A DNA stretch of 64,000 nucleotides from JBBIQS01 sp037442205 (lineage in GTDB: Bacteria > Myxococcota > Myxococcia > Myxococcales > UBA5297): the NCBI GenBank assembly GCA_037442205.1, contig JBBIQS010000040.1:7757-71756 (forward strand). Direction: 5' to 3'. Shown one piece after another: positions 24,885-33,112 of this stretch; position 1 is the first letter of the stretch, and every line of letters begins with the position of its first letter. Made by a program: the position numbers and the translations under genes. The notes under the pieces are model-generated. The model made no database searches, was not told the DNA's origin, and saw only the letters and a list, made by a program, of their open reading frames with translations.

Positions 24885-27635
24885 TCAAGGTCCCGAGTAC
24901 CGGTACAAGCCGCGGGTGGTGCCCAGGTACTTGGCGCCCTGCATCACCCCGACCGCGCGCAGAGTGCCCCCGGCGAAGAGCTCGGCCTTGGTGAAATGGG
25001 TGGCCACGTCCAGGCCGACGTCGTAGCGAATCAGGCCGGCAGGAGTGCCCGCCCAGACGATGGAACGGCTGGTGCCGTACAGGGCCCGCGTCTCCAGGGC
25101 AATCGCGCTGGTGCGCTCTTCGGGGAAGTTCCAGGGCGCCTCGCGCAGGTTCGGCCCGGCCTCCCCGAGGGCGGAGAACCCGCGCTCGGTCCCCACGTAG
25201 AGCTTGGCCTCCGGGCTGATGGCCAGCGCGGTGGCGCGGTTGTCGCGGATCTCGGGCGCCAGGTGCACCAACTCGGTGATGGAGGCCGTGCGCAGGTCGA
25301 AGGCTCCGCTGAACTGCAGCACCAGCTCCGCCACGCCGGAGTCGGTGCCGGCCCAGACGCGCACCAGCCCGGCCAACGCCGGGGCGATGGCCACCGCGCG
25401 CACTTTGAGCCCGATCAGCGCGGTTCGCCCTTCGAGCCCATTGCCGCCCAGCGACGGGTCGGCAGCGCTGGTGAGCAGCAGGCCGCTGGATGTGCCCAGG
25501 GCCGCGAGGTCCGGATCCTCGCTGGCGGCCACCGCCACCACGTCCGCATCTCCAAGCGGCCCGCCCGAGAAAGCAGTGCACCCTGTCGCCTCGCAGCGCT
25601 CGACTCCGCCGCCCTGGGTCCCCACCAGGACCGCGCCTCCGACCTCGGCCGTGCTCAGCCCCACCTGGGAAAGCGCCAGCGGCGCCTGCATTCCCGCTGG
25701 CTCGAGATAGCGGTAGAGCAGCGGCTGAGCGCCATCCACGAAGGCGATCTCGTCGCTGGAGTTCGAGGCCAGCGACAGCACCGGAACGCTCGCCACGTGC
25801 TCGATCGGCAAGTCCCCGCTCGGACCGAGGATGTCCACCTGCGCGGCGGCCCTGGCCGACTGCCCGGAGACGTTCATCGCGGAGAAGACCAAGGTGTGCC
25901 GCCCGGCCAACGGCGCCGGCAGGACCGAGGCCTCTGAGCTGCCAAAGACGCCGCCAAGGCTGTCACTCCAGGTCCTGCTGATCAGCCCCAGCGGATCGGT
26001 CGCCAGTCCGGTCGCCAGGAGATCCAGCCCCTCGGAACACGGCGAGCCCAGGCAATCGCTGCTGCCCTGGGTCGCCGAGAGGATGGCGACGCTGGGTGGG
26101 GCACCGATCCTCACCACCACCGAGGCCGAGCAGCTCTCGCCCCAGGGATCGGTGACGGTGAGGGTCACCGTCTGCTCTCCGGCGCTCACCAGGCGATCGG
26201 TTGTCGTCGAGGCCCCCTCCCCCAGGTCGCCGTCGACGCTGCCCAGCCAGCGGTAGCGCAGCGTGGCGGCAGGGTCTTCGGCGTCGACCGCGCTCCCGCG
26301 CAGAGCCAGCCTCGCCCCCTTGGCCACGATGGCCGAGGGCAGCGGCGCCAGGATGGTGCAGCCGCTGGGCGGGGTGTCGACGAACACGCGGATGGCGCGG
26401 CGGGCGCAGCCCACCAGGTTCGCGTCCACGGGATCGGTCGCGCAGGCGCTCAGGGTCTGGGCACCGGAAGTGCTGAAGGTCGCGCTCACCGACGAGCCGA
26501 TGCCCAGCGGCGCCGCCTCACCCGAGCTCGACCATCGGGGCGACAAGGCCACGTTGCCGTCGGGGTCGAAGCAGGCCCCGCGCAGCACCGTGGGAGCCCC
26601 CTTCTGCACCAGCGCCCCGTCGCTCTTCGGCTCGATGATCGCGCACTGAGGCGGCAGATTGGCCACCTGGTGGATGCGCACCTGGTCGCTGGCCACCGAG
26701 CCCCGAGGGTCGACTGCCCGGGCAGTCACGGTGTAGTCCCCGGTCGCGCCGAAGGTGTGCTCGAGCGATGGGCCCGTCCCGAGGTCCTGCCCGCCCGGAT
26801 CGAGGATCCAGTGGATGCTGCTGTTGAGGTTACCGGGGCCACCGGGGACGTTGGCATCCTGAGCGGTGGCGCGAAAGCGCACCGTCGTTGAGAACGGCGG
26901 AGCGGCGCCCCGCTTGACGTAGACGTCCTCGGTGAGCGGCTCGAGGATCTGCACCGTCGGCGCGCGACTGGAGCGCACGGTGATCGCCCGGCGGGCGACG
27001 GCGCTCTGGCCGCTGGACGGATCGCGCGCGACGCAGCGCACCTCGTCAGCGCCGGCGACGGCGAGGGCCGCGCGCAGCTCGGCCCCGCTGCCCAGCGGCC
27101 CGGAGAGCTGCGATTCCCAGCGGATGGCGCTGTCGGCCAGCTGGCTGCCGTCGGCGGAGAAAGCCCGGCAGGAGAAGTCGATCATCTCTCCCAGGTCCAC
27201 CTCGGTGCCCAGTTCGGGCGAGAGGATCGACACCTCCGGCGCTCCGGCGGCGATCACCGTCAGCGAGATCGAGGCGCTGGCGAGCTTTCCTCCGGAGTCG
27301 GCCACGGTCACGGTCAGGGTGTCGGAACCCGGCTGGCTGAGCACAACCTGCGCCTGGGACCCGGTCGCCAACTGCCCGGAGAGCGCCGACGCCCAGAGCA
27401 CGGAGGCGCCGTCGAGCGCCCCGTCCTCGGGATCGCTGGCCTCGGCCCGAACCCGCAGCTCGCTGCCGGCGCGCACCGCGACCCCGGCCTGGGGCTCGAG
27501 CAGCTTCACCGACGGCGGCTGGTTCTCGCCAACCTGCTGGGGTGGGCGGCAGCCGCTCGCCAGGGCCAGCGCCGCGGCGATGGCTGAGAGGAACGGCAGC
27601 GGCAGAGAGCCGCGGGTGCCCGTGCGCTCGCTCAA
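24885..27635 (-). CDS. Large lipoprotein: six Ig/PKD-like domains plus C-terminal beta-propeller region
   Basis: The predicted start is TTG at 27635, whose last two bases overlap the TGA stop of the upstream gene (TTGA). It gives 916 residues. A signal ending in ALASGC places a lipidation Cys at position 29. Six Ig/PKD-type repeats follow (NQPPSVKLLEPQAG, APEVSILSPELG, APTVQILEPLTE, PPQCAIIEPKSD, PPSGCTILAPLP, PPSVAILSATQG). The last 270 or so residues contain WD/propeller-like segments (NRATALAISPEAKLYVGTE, IVWAGTPAGLIRYDV, YLGTTRGLYRYSGP) resembling the ligand-sensing 'two-component regulator propeller'. It has no catalytic motif. It is the last gene of the sigma/caspase operon and is likely exposed on the periplasmic or cell-surface side. 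Confidence 0.78.
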   Translation of the reverse strand: MSERTGTRGSLPLPFLSAIAAALALASGCRPPQQVGENQPPSVKLLEPQAGVAVRAGSELRVRAEASDPEDGALDGASVLWASALSGQLATGSQAQVVLSQPGSDTLTVTVADSGGKLASASISLTVIAAGAPEVSILSPELGTEVDLGEMIDFSCRAFSADGSQLADSAIRWESQLSGPLGSGAELRAALAVAGADEVRCVARDPSSGQSAVARRAITVRSSRAPTVQILEPLTEDVYVKRGAAPPFSTTVRFRATAQDANVPGGPGNLNSSIHWILDPGGQDLGTGPSLEHTFGATGDYTVTARAVDPRGSVASDQVRIHQVANLPPQCAIIEPKSDGALVQKGAPTVLRGACFDPDGNVALSPRWSSSGEAAPLGIGSSVSATFSTSGAQTLSACATDPVDANLVGCARRAIRVFVDTPPSGCTILAPLPSAIVAKGARLALRGSAVDAEDPAATLRYRWLGSVDGDLGEGASTTTDRLVSAGEQTVTLTVTDPWGESCSASVVVRIGAPPSVAILSATQGSSDCLGSPCSEGLDLLATGLATDPLGLISRTWSDSLGGVFGSSEASVLPAPLAGRHTLVFSAMNVSGQSARAAAQVDILGPSGDLPIEHVASVPVLSLASNSSDEIAFVDGAQPLLYRYLEPAGMQAPLALSQVGLSTAEVGGAVLVGTQGGGVERCEATGCTAFSGGPLGDADVVAVAASEDPDLAALGTSSGLLLTSAADPSLGGNGLEGRTALIGLKVRAVAIAPALAGLVRVWAGTDSGVAELVLQFSGAFDLRTASITELVHLAPEIRDNRATALAISPEAKLYVGTERGFSALGEAGPNLREAPWNFPEERTSAIALETRALYGTSRSIVWAGTPAGLIRYDVGLDVATHFTKAELFAGGTLRAVGVMQGAKYLGTTRGLYRYSGP

Positions 27636-28693
27636 TCCCTCACGCAGACCTTTCTCCCGCCGCGATCGCCGCAGCTCGAGCCCTCGGGGCACTCCACGGT
27701 CTCGCTGCATTCGAAGGTACAGGCGCTCAGGGCGCACACGCCGTTGAGCAGGCCACGGGACCGGCAGGCCCCGTCGCTGGAACAGGGGGAGCCGACGGCG
27801 TTGTAGGCGTAGCACCCGCCCAGCTGCGCCGGGTTGGGGACGCAGCCACCCTCCAGGCACACGAAGCCGCTGACCGAGCAGATCCCGGAATCGCCGCACG
27901 GCTCGACGCAGGCCAGCTCGCCCGAGTCCAGCGCCAGGCACTTGCCCTGGCCGCACTGCCAATCGGCGGTGCAAGCTACGCAGGCCGGCAGCGAGCCGAC
28001 GCACTTGCCCTGCTCGCAGCTCAGGCCGTTGCCGCATTGCTGGCTGGTGAGGCACTCGACGCAGCTGCCGTCCGCCGCGCAGGTCAACCCTTCCTGGCAG
28101 CCGGTGACCGCGCAGCCGCCCGGGGAGGAAGGATCCGGGGCGGTGACCGCGAGCAGCACCTCCCGATCCTCGCCCGCGCTCAGGCAGGCCTCGGCGGACG
28201 CCGACCTGAGCCCGGGGACCGCGGCCTCGAAGCGATAGCAGCCCGCCGGCAGCGGGCCGACCCGCGCCTCGCCCGAATCGCTCAAGGACAGGCCCTGATA
28301 CGGCGTGGCCTCGACCGAGAGCGTGGCGCCCTTGAGCCGCTGCCCGCCGGAGGCGGCGACCCGGACCTCGGCGAAGGCCGCGGCGGTGGTGGCGATCGCC
28401 CCCAGCTCGGTATAGCGGCCGCCGCGGACCTCGACGCTGAGCCGGGCGGCCCGGCTCTTGGAGGCGACCACGAACAGCTCCTGGGTGCCGACCGGGACCT
28501 CGGTCAGCTCGAAGGCCCCGCCGGCCTCGATGCGGGCGCGCAGGTGCTGCTTGCCCATCACCGCCACCAGGCCGGCGGCGGCATCGGCGCCTTCGACCTG
28601 GCCGCGCAGCTTGCCGGTCAGCAGCGGGGCGTTCTCGAAGCCGCCGCAGCCCAGCGCCAGGACCACCGCCAGATATGGAGCGAGCGCGCGCAT
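27632..28693 (-). CDS. Cys-rich lipoprotein, fourth gene of the sigma/caspase operon
   Basis: Start ATG at 28693 shares one base with the stop of the caspase gene (TGATG), so translation is coupled. The product is 353 residues. The lipobox is LALGC (Cys16). The N-terminal half (about 28-180) has a carboxypeptidase-regulatory-like beta-sandwich (LRGQVEGADAAAGLVAVMG, YTELGAIATTAAAFAEVRV). From about residue 190 it becomes strongly Cys-rich (CVECLTSQQCGNGLSC, CVACTADWQCGQGKC, CSETVECPEGSSCGD), so the domain is expected to be cross-linked by disulfides outside the cytoplasm. I know no family for it. It probably binds something at the surface. Confidence 0.75.
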   Translation of the reverse strand: MRALAPYLAVVLALGCGGFENAPLLTGKLRGQVEGADAAAGLVAVMGKQHLRARIEAGGAFELTEVPVGTQELFVVASKSRAARLSVEVRGGRYTELGAIATTAAAFAEVRVAASGGQRLKGATLSVEATPYQGLSLSDSGEARVGPLPAGCYRFEAAVPGLRSASAEACLSAGEDREVLLAVTAPDPSSPGGCAVTGCQEGLTCAADGSCVECLTSQQCGNGLSCEQGKCVGSLPACVACTADWQCGQGKCLALDSGELACVEPCGDSGICSVSGFVCLEGGCVPNPAQLGGCYAYNAVGSPCSSDGACRSRGLLNGVCALSACTFECSETVECPEGSSCGDRGGRKVCVRD

Positions 28694-30333
28694 CAGAATC
28701 GGTACCCCATCCCGGCCCAGGTGCCGGTGAACCCGAGGACCTGCCCCGCACCGTCGACCATCACGTAGGTGAGCATGAGGCTGGCCTGCACCGTCAGCTC
28801 CAATCGTTCGGCGAGGGCGTATCCGGCGCTCGCCGTCAGGCCCGGGCTCACGGTCAGGTAGCTCTGCCCGGAGCGGAAGGCGTCCAGATCGAAGGACCGC
28901 TGCAGCCACAGGGCGGCCACGCGCGGACCGGCGTGCAGGGTGAAGGCCCCCCGAGAGAACAGGGTGTAGGGGGCCGAGGCCCCCAGGCTCAGGTCCCGGT
29001 AGCTGAACGGGACCTGGTCGCTTCCCAGCCGCAGCATTTGGCGCCCAGCGCCGGCGCCCAGGTCGAGCTGCAGCGCCAGCCGCGGGGCGATGGCCCCGTC
29101 GAAGCGCAGCGACAGCCCGCCGCAGAAGGTTGCCGGCAGCAGCTCGGAGCGGCTCTTCTGATCGACGAAGCTCAGCATTCCGCCCACCAGCGACAGGCTG
29201 CGGTGGGGCTGGGAGCGCATCACCAGCGTCTCCAGGTCGATCCGCTCGCCGGCCGCCAGGTCGACGTCGCTCTTGAGCAGCACCTGGTCGCCCTTGGTCA
29301 GCTCCACCGTGCGCCGCCCGGGCGTCACCGCCGCGCCGCCGGGCAGCTCGGTGCGGCTCTCGCCGTCGACCTTGAGGGTGAAGCCGTCGAGGTGGGCGGC
29401 GTAGGAGTAGAGCTCGGGGTGGCCCAGCTGCGAAACCTGGCCGGAGAGGATGATCGGGTCGGCGCCCACCTCCAGGATCTCCGCCGAGGGCCGCTGGCGG
29501 CCGCCGGTGTAGGCGTAGGTGCGGCGGCGGGCGTAGTCGTGGGCCTCGGTGGCGCTGACCGCGCCGTCGCCGTTGCGATCGCCCTGCCCGCCCAGCCCTT
29601 CGACCAGGAAGTGGGTGTAGATGTCGTTCTGCAGCTGCTCGTCCTCGCGGGCGGCCTCGCCCCAGTCGCTGGCCGACAGCACCACCGAGGCCCGGCTCGC
29701 CTCCTCCAGCGGCCGGGCGTAGAAGCCGGACTTGAGGCTGGCCAGCTCGGCGGTCACCTCGTCGGGGAGCAAGGACTTGCCGCTGCCGCTGTGGCAGGTG
29801 GCCAGCACCAGCACCCGGCGGCGGCTGGTCAGCTGCTCGAACTCCTGCTTGAGCTGCTCCATCGCCAGCGCGGTGCCGGGGATGTCGGCGAAGCGGGCGT
29901 CGCTGGTGACCAGATAGCGCTGCAGCTCGCCGCGCCCGTCGCGGGCCAGGGTGCCGTGGGCCGAGAAGTAGACCACCACCACGTCGTCCGGGCCGGAGGC
30001 GGTTTTGCGCAGCTCGTGCAGCGCCGCCAGGATCGCCTCGCGGGTGGTCTGCTCGGCGCCGGTGAGGGTGCGCACCTGGTCGAAGTGCCCGCGGGCCACG
30101 TCCTGCAGCGCCTCGCCCAGGTCGCGGGCGTCCTTGGCCGGGAAACGCAGGTCGCGCCAGTGGCTGTCGGAGAACGTGGAGATGCCCACCAGCAGCGCGA
30201 AGCGATGCGGGGCATAGGCCTTGGCCAGCTCGGCCTCGCTCGCCTGCAGCCGGACGAGCCCGCCCTTCTCGCCGGCCGGAGTCTGGCAGGCGAGCAGTGC
30301 GATGCCGAGCAGCGCGAGGCGAAACTGGGTCAC
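28693..30333 (-). CDS. Caspase-family (C14) lipoprotein with EF-hand loop and probable C-terminal beta-barrel
   Basis: This 546-residue protein starts with a lipoprotein-type signal (LLAC, Cys16). Residues about 42-295 are a caspase/metacaspase peptidase domain with catalytic His126 (YFSAHG) and Cys180 (LATCHSGSG). An EF-hand-like calcium loop (Asp252, Asn254, Asp256, Glu263 in DRNGDGAVSATE) follows, as in some calcium-activated metacaspases. Residues about 310-370 resemble a PEGA domain. From about 380 to the end alternating hydrophobic strands end in the aromatic GYRF, consistent with an outer-membrane beta-barrel. A lipoprotein with a beta-barrel is unusual. Gene order links it to an upstream sigma/anti-sigma pair (10-base gap). 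Confidence 0.78.
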   Translation of the reverse strand: MTQFRLALLGIALLACQTPAGEKGGLVRLQASEAELAKAYAPHRFALLVGISTFSDSHWRDLRFPAKDARDLGEALQDVARGHFDQVRTLTGAEQTTREAILAALHELRKTASGPDDVVVVYFSAHGTLARDGRGELQRYLVTSDARFADIPGTALAMEQLKQEFEQLTSRRRVLVLATCHSGSGKSLLPDEVTAELASLKSGFYARPLEEASRASVVLSASDWGEAAREDEQLQNDIYTHFLVEGLGGQGDRNGDGAVSATEAHDYARRRTYAYTGGRQRPSAEILEVGADPIILSGQVSQLGHPELYSYAAHLDGFTLKVDGESRTELPGGAAVTPGRRTVELTKGDQVLLKSDVDLAAGERIDLETLVMRSQPHRSLSLVGGMLSFVDQKSRSELLPATFCGGLSLRFDGAIAPRLALQLDLGAGAGRQMLRLGSDQVPFSYRDLSLGASAPYTLFSRGAFTLHAGPRVAALWLQRSFDLDAFRSGQSYLTVSPGLTASAGYALAERLELTVQASLMLTYVMVDGAGQVLGFTGTWAGMGYRF

Positions 30334-30343
30334 GGCGAGGTCT

Positions 30344-31105
30344 TTAGGGTTGGGCGGCCTTCACGGTGAAGGATAGCGCGCTCACCCCCAGGCCCGCATG
30401 GCCGGGGCTGGCGATGGCCTGCCGCGCCGCGTCGAGGCCGGGGGCGCTCTCGCCGGGAGAGGCGACCAGGTAGAGCTGCACCCGGCCGGACTCGCCCTGC
30501 AGCGACAGCCCGGCCACTCCGCCGCCGGGGGCGCTCAGGTCGTGGGTGCCCGGGTTGAGGGCGAAGGTCCCCAGCGGCTCGAGCTTCTCGCCAGTGGCCT
30601 TGAGCAGCAGCGCCTGCCCGCGCTCGGTGGCGTGGTAGCGCAGCAGGAGGGTGGAGCTGTCGGGGAGCGGCTGGCCCAGCTCGGCGCGCTGCAGCTCGCC
30701 GCTGGCGGTCTGCACCGCCGCAGAGAGATCCAGGGCGATGCGCGCGCCGCCCTTGAGGCCGGCCTCCCCGCCGTCGCCCACCGGGCCGGCGCGCAGCGAG
30801 AAGACCCCCACCAGCAGGGCCGCCGCCACCGCCGCGGCCGAGGCCAAAGGCACCCGCCAGCGCGGCGCCTTCGCCCGGCGCATCATCCGCTGGAAGCCGA
30901 CCTCGTCCAGCGAGGCCTCGGCTGCGGGAGCCAGGCCCAGCAGCAGCCGATCGACCTCGCCGTCGAGCTCGGGAGTGGAGGAATCGGTCTCGAGGAAGCG
31001 CAGGCACTCCTCGCAGCCGGTGCCCAAGTGCTCGCGGAACTGGGCGACCGTGGCGGCGTCGCCGGCAAGCAGCCTCTTCATGCTCTGGGAATCGAGGTGA
31101 CTCAT
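30344..31105 (-). CDS. Membrane-bound anti-sigma factor candidate
   Basis: A 253-residue protein starting 9 bases after the stop of the sigma factor gene. The N-terminus has a zinc-binding-like H-x4-C-x2-C (His26, Cys31, Cys34 in REHLGTGCEECLRFLE), close to but not identical with the H-x3-C-x2-C of ZAS anti-sigma factors. One membrane segment (VPLASAAAVAAALLVGVFSL) spans residues about 84-104. The rest (about 105-253) would face the periplasm and is beta-rich. The location next to an ECF gene and the zinc-like motif make an anti-sigma role likely, with the periplasmic part acting as sensor. Confidence 0.78.
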   Translation of the reverse strand: MSHLDSQSMKRLLAGDAATVAQFREHLGTGCEECLRFLETDSSTPELDGEVDRLLLGLAPAAEASLDEVGFQRMMRRAKAPRWRVPLASAAAVAAALLVGVFSLRAGPVGDGGEAGLKGGARIALDLSAAVQTASGELQRAELGQPLPDSSTLLLRYHATERGQALLLKATGEKLEPLGTFALNPGTHDLSAPGGGVAGLSLQGESGRVQLYLVASPGESAPGLDAARQAIASPGHAGLGVSALSFTVKAAQP

Positions 31106-31114
31106 CGTCCGCTC

Positions 31115-31699
31115 CTACTCCGTGCGCGTCGCGAGGATGCGCTGCAACAGCTTCTCCTTGACCTTGGCGCGGAAGCGCTCCAGCCGCATGGTGACCGCGC
31201 TCTTCCCCACCCCCAGCTGCTCGGCGATCTCGCGCGCCGACAGCTTCCCCTCCAGGTAGAAGAGCTCGACGGTCCTCTTCTCCGCGCCATCCGGGAGCTC
31301 GGCGATCAGACCGCGGACCACCTCCAACTCGCGCTCCAGCTGCAGCGAGCGCGGCACCACCGATGGCTCGGCGTCGGCAGGCTCGTTGGCCAACTCCTCG
31401 CGCACCCGCATCCCGTTCTGCTTGCGCTCCAGGTGGCTCAGGGCGCGGTTGCGGGCGATGGCGTACAGCCAGCGTTCGAAGGCCTGCGGCTCGCGGAGCT
31501 TGGGGAGGGCCTTGAAGGCGCGAACGAAGCTCTCCTGGACCACGTCTTCCACCTCATCCCGGTCCAACGAGGCGAAGGTCGATGCCAGGCGCACCACCAG
31601 TGGGCGGAACCTTCGGAAGACTTCCCGATATCCCGCCTGGTCCCCACTAGCTGCCTGCTGCAGGCACAGGGCCAGGTCCGGCATCTCGCTCCTCGACAT
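31115..31699 (-). CDS. ECF-type RNA polymerase sigma factor
   Basis: ATG at 31699 has a GGGAAGG site upstream and gives 194 residues. Region 2 (about 20-92; DRDEVEDVVQESFVRAFKAL and AFERWLYAIARNRALSHLER) and region 4 (about 122-185; LPDGAEKRTVELFYLEGKLSAREIAEQLGVG) are standard for extracytoplasmic-function sigma factors. It should direct transcription when freed from the neighbouring anti-sigma factor. It starts the five-gene operon, so it may drive its own expression as many ECF factors do; no clear ECF promoter was identified in the 200-base upstream gap. Confidence 0.9.
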   Translation of the reverse strand: MSRSEMPDLALCLQQAASGDQAGYREVFRRFRPLVVRLASTFASLDRDEVEDVVQESFVRAFKALPKLREPQAFERWLYAIARNRALSHLERKQNGMRVREELANEPADAEPSVVPRSLQLERELEVVRGLIAELPDGAEKRTVELFYLEGKLSAREIAEQLGVGKSAVTMRLERFRAKVKEKLLQRILATRTE

Positions 31700-31898
31700 G
31701 ATGACCTTCCCGCAACGACCTCGGCCACGAGGCATCGCGCCTTTCGTACTCCGGGCAAACCGCGCCATTCACGGCCCGGCCGCGCACACTGCTCCTCAGT
31801 AGGTCACGGGAAGGCCGCCCTGTCTAAGAACTGGCCGGTGGAATGCCGCAGCGCGTTATCCGGCGAGGTCCGCCCTGCGCCGGCCATGCGCGGGAGCC

Positions 31899-33089
31899 CT
31901 ACTTGGACGGGCCCTGCCGCGAGCGCAAGTAGGCTTCGCGGAAGGGGATCTTCTCGTCGCGGACCATCCGATAGGCGCGCTCGGCCATGTGGATCGAGTC
32001 GTCCATGGCCGCGGACATCTTGGCGGCGTCGAAGACGATCTCCGGCAGCGCGTGGGCCAGGATGGCGGCGGTGTCGCGCACCGAGTCCAGCCCGCGGAAC
32101 AGCGGCTTCTTGATGAGCTGCAGATCGCGGTGGTAGCCGGAGGTCATCTTGGCGGTGATGGCCAGCACCTCCTGCAGCGCCGCCGCCGCCTCGCCGGTGC
32201 GGCCGCGGGCCAGCTCGAAGACGTCGGGGTTGCGCTTCTGCGGCAGCATCGAGCTGCCGGTGGTGAAGCGCGCCGGCAGCTTGACGAAGGCGAACTCGGA
32301 GGTAGCGAACAGGCACAGGTCGGCGGCCAGCCGGCCCAGGTCCTGGGCCAGCAGCGTCGCCTCGAACAGCGCCCCGGCCTCGGCCTTTCCGCGCGACAGC
32401 TGCACCGCGGTCACCGGCTCGTGGGTCTGGGCGAAGTTGAGGCCACGGGTGGTGGCCTCGCGGCTGAGCGGCAGCAGCGGGACGCCGTACCCGGCGGCCG
32501 AGCCGAGCGGATTCTTGTCGGCCCGCCGGCGCGCGGCGCGCAGCCCCTCGGCGTCGTCGCGCAGCTCGCTGGCGAAGCCCTGGGCCCACAGCGAGACGGT
32601 CGACGGCATGGCGCGCTGCATGTGGGTGTAGCCGGGAAGCGCCAGCGTCCCCTGCTTCTGCGCGACCTGATCGAGAGCGGCGGCCACCGCCTCGGCCAGA
32701 CCGGCCAGTTCCTCGAGCTGGTCCTTGAGCCAGGGGCGCAGCGCGGCCAGCACCTGGTCGTTGCGCGAGCGGCCGAGGTGGATCGCCTGGCCCGGCTCGC
32801 CGACCTTCTGCACCAGCCGGTTCTCGATGGCGGTGTGGCAGTCCTCCTCCTGCAGCGAGATCGACCACTCGCCGCTGCGGTGGGACTGGCGCAGCTCCTC
32901 CAGCGCGCCCTGGAGCGCGGCCAGGTCACCCTTGGAGAGGAAACCGGCGCTCTCGAGCATCGCGGCGTGGACCGCCGAGGCCGTCAGGTCGTACTCGACC
33001 AGCCGCTCGTCGAGCAGGTGGTCTTCCCCGGCGGTGTAGCGCAGCACCAGCTCGTCGAGCGGCTCGCCGCGATCCCAGAGGCGTTTCAT
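31899..33089 (-). CDS. argH: Argininosuccinate lyase, C-terminally short
   Basis: A 396-residue ArgH, compared with about 455-460 usual. It splits argininosuccinate into arginine and fumarate. The fumarase/lyase superfamily signature SSMLPQKRNPD is present, as are LGRSRNDQV, the catalytic His in GYTHMQRA and GSAAGYGVPL. The protein ends at FREAYLRSRQGPSK, right where family members normally continue for about 60 residues (after the FREAH/FREAY motif), so the C-terminal helices are missing. No continuation was recognised in other frames. It follows the M20 deacylase gene by 23 bases and closes the arginine operon. Confidence 0.87.
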   Translation of the reverse strand: MKRLWDRGEPLDELVLRYTAGEDHLLDERLVEYDLTASAVHAAMLESAGFLSKGDLAALQGALEELRQSHRSGEWSISLQEEDCHTAIENRLVQKVGEPGQAIHLGRSRNDQVLAALRPWLKDQLEELAGLAEAVAAALDQVAQKQGTLALPGYTHMQRAMPSTVSLWAQGFASELRDDAEGLRAARRRADKNPLGSAAGYGVPLLPLSREATTRGLNFAQTHEPVTAVQLSRGKAEAGALFEATLLAQDLGRLAADLCLFATSEFAFVKLPARFTTGSSMLPQKRNPDVFELARGRTGEAAAALQEVLAITAKMTSGYHRDLQLIKKPLFRGLDSVRDTAAILAHALPEIVFDAAKMSAAMDDSIHMAERAYRMVRDEKIPFREAYLRSRQGPSK

Positions 33090-33112
33090 CGATTCTTCTC
33101 CGAACTGGTTGC

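Noticed and set aside
27636..28751. Upstream extension of the propeller lipoprotein frame
   Set aside because: It overlaps the Cys-rich lipoprotein gene in another frame; the lipobox signal begins right at the TTG overlapping that gene's stop.
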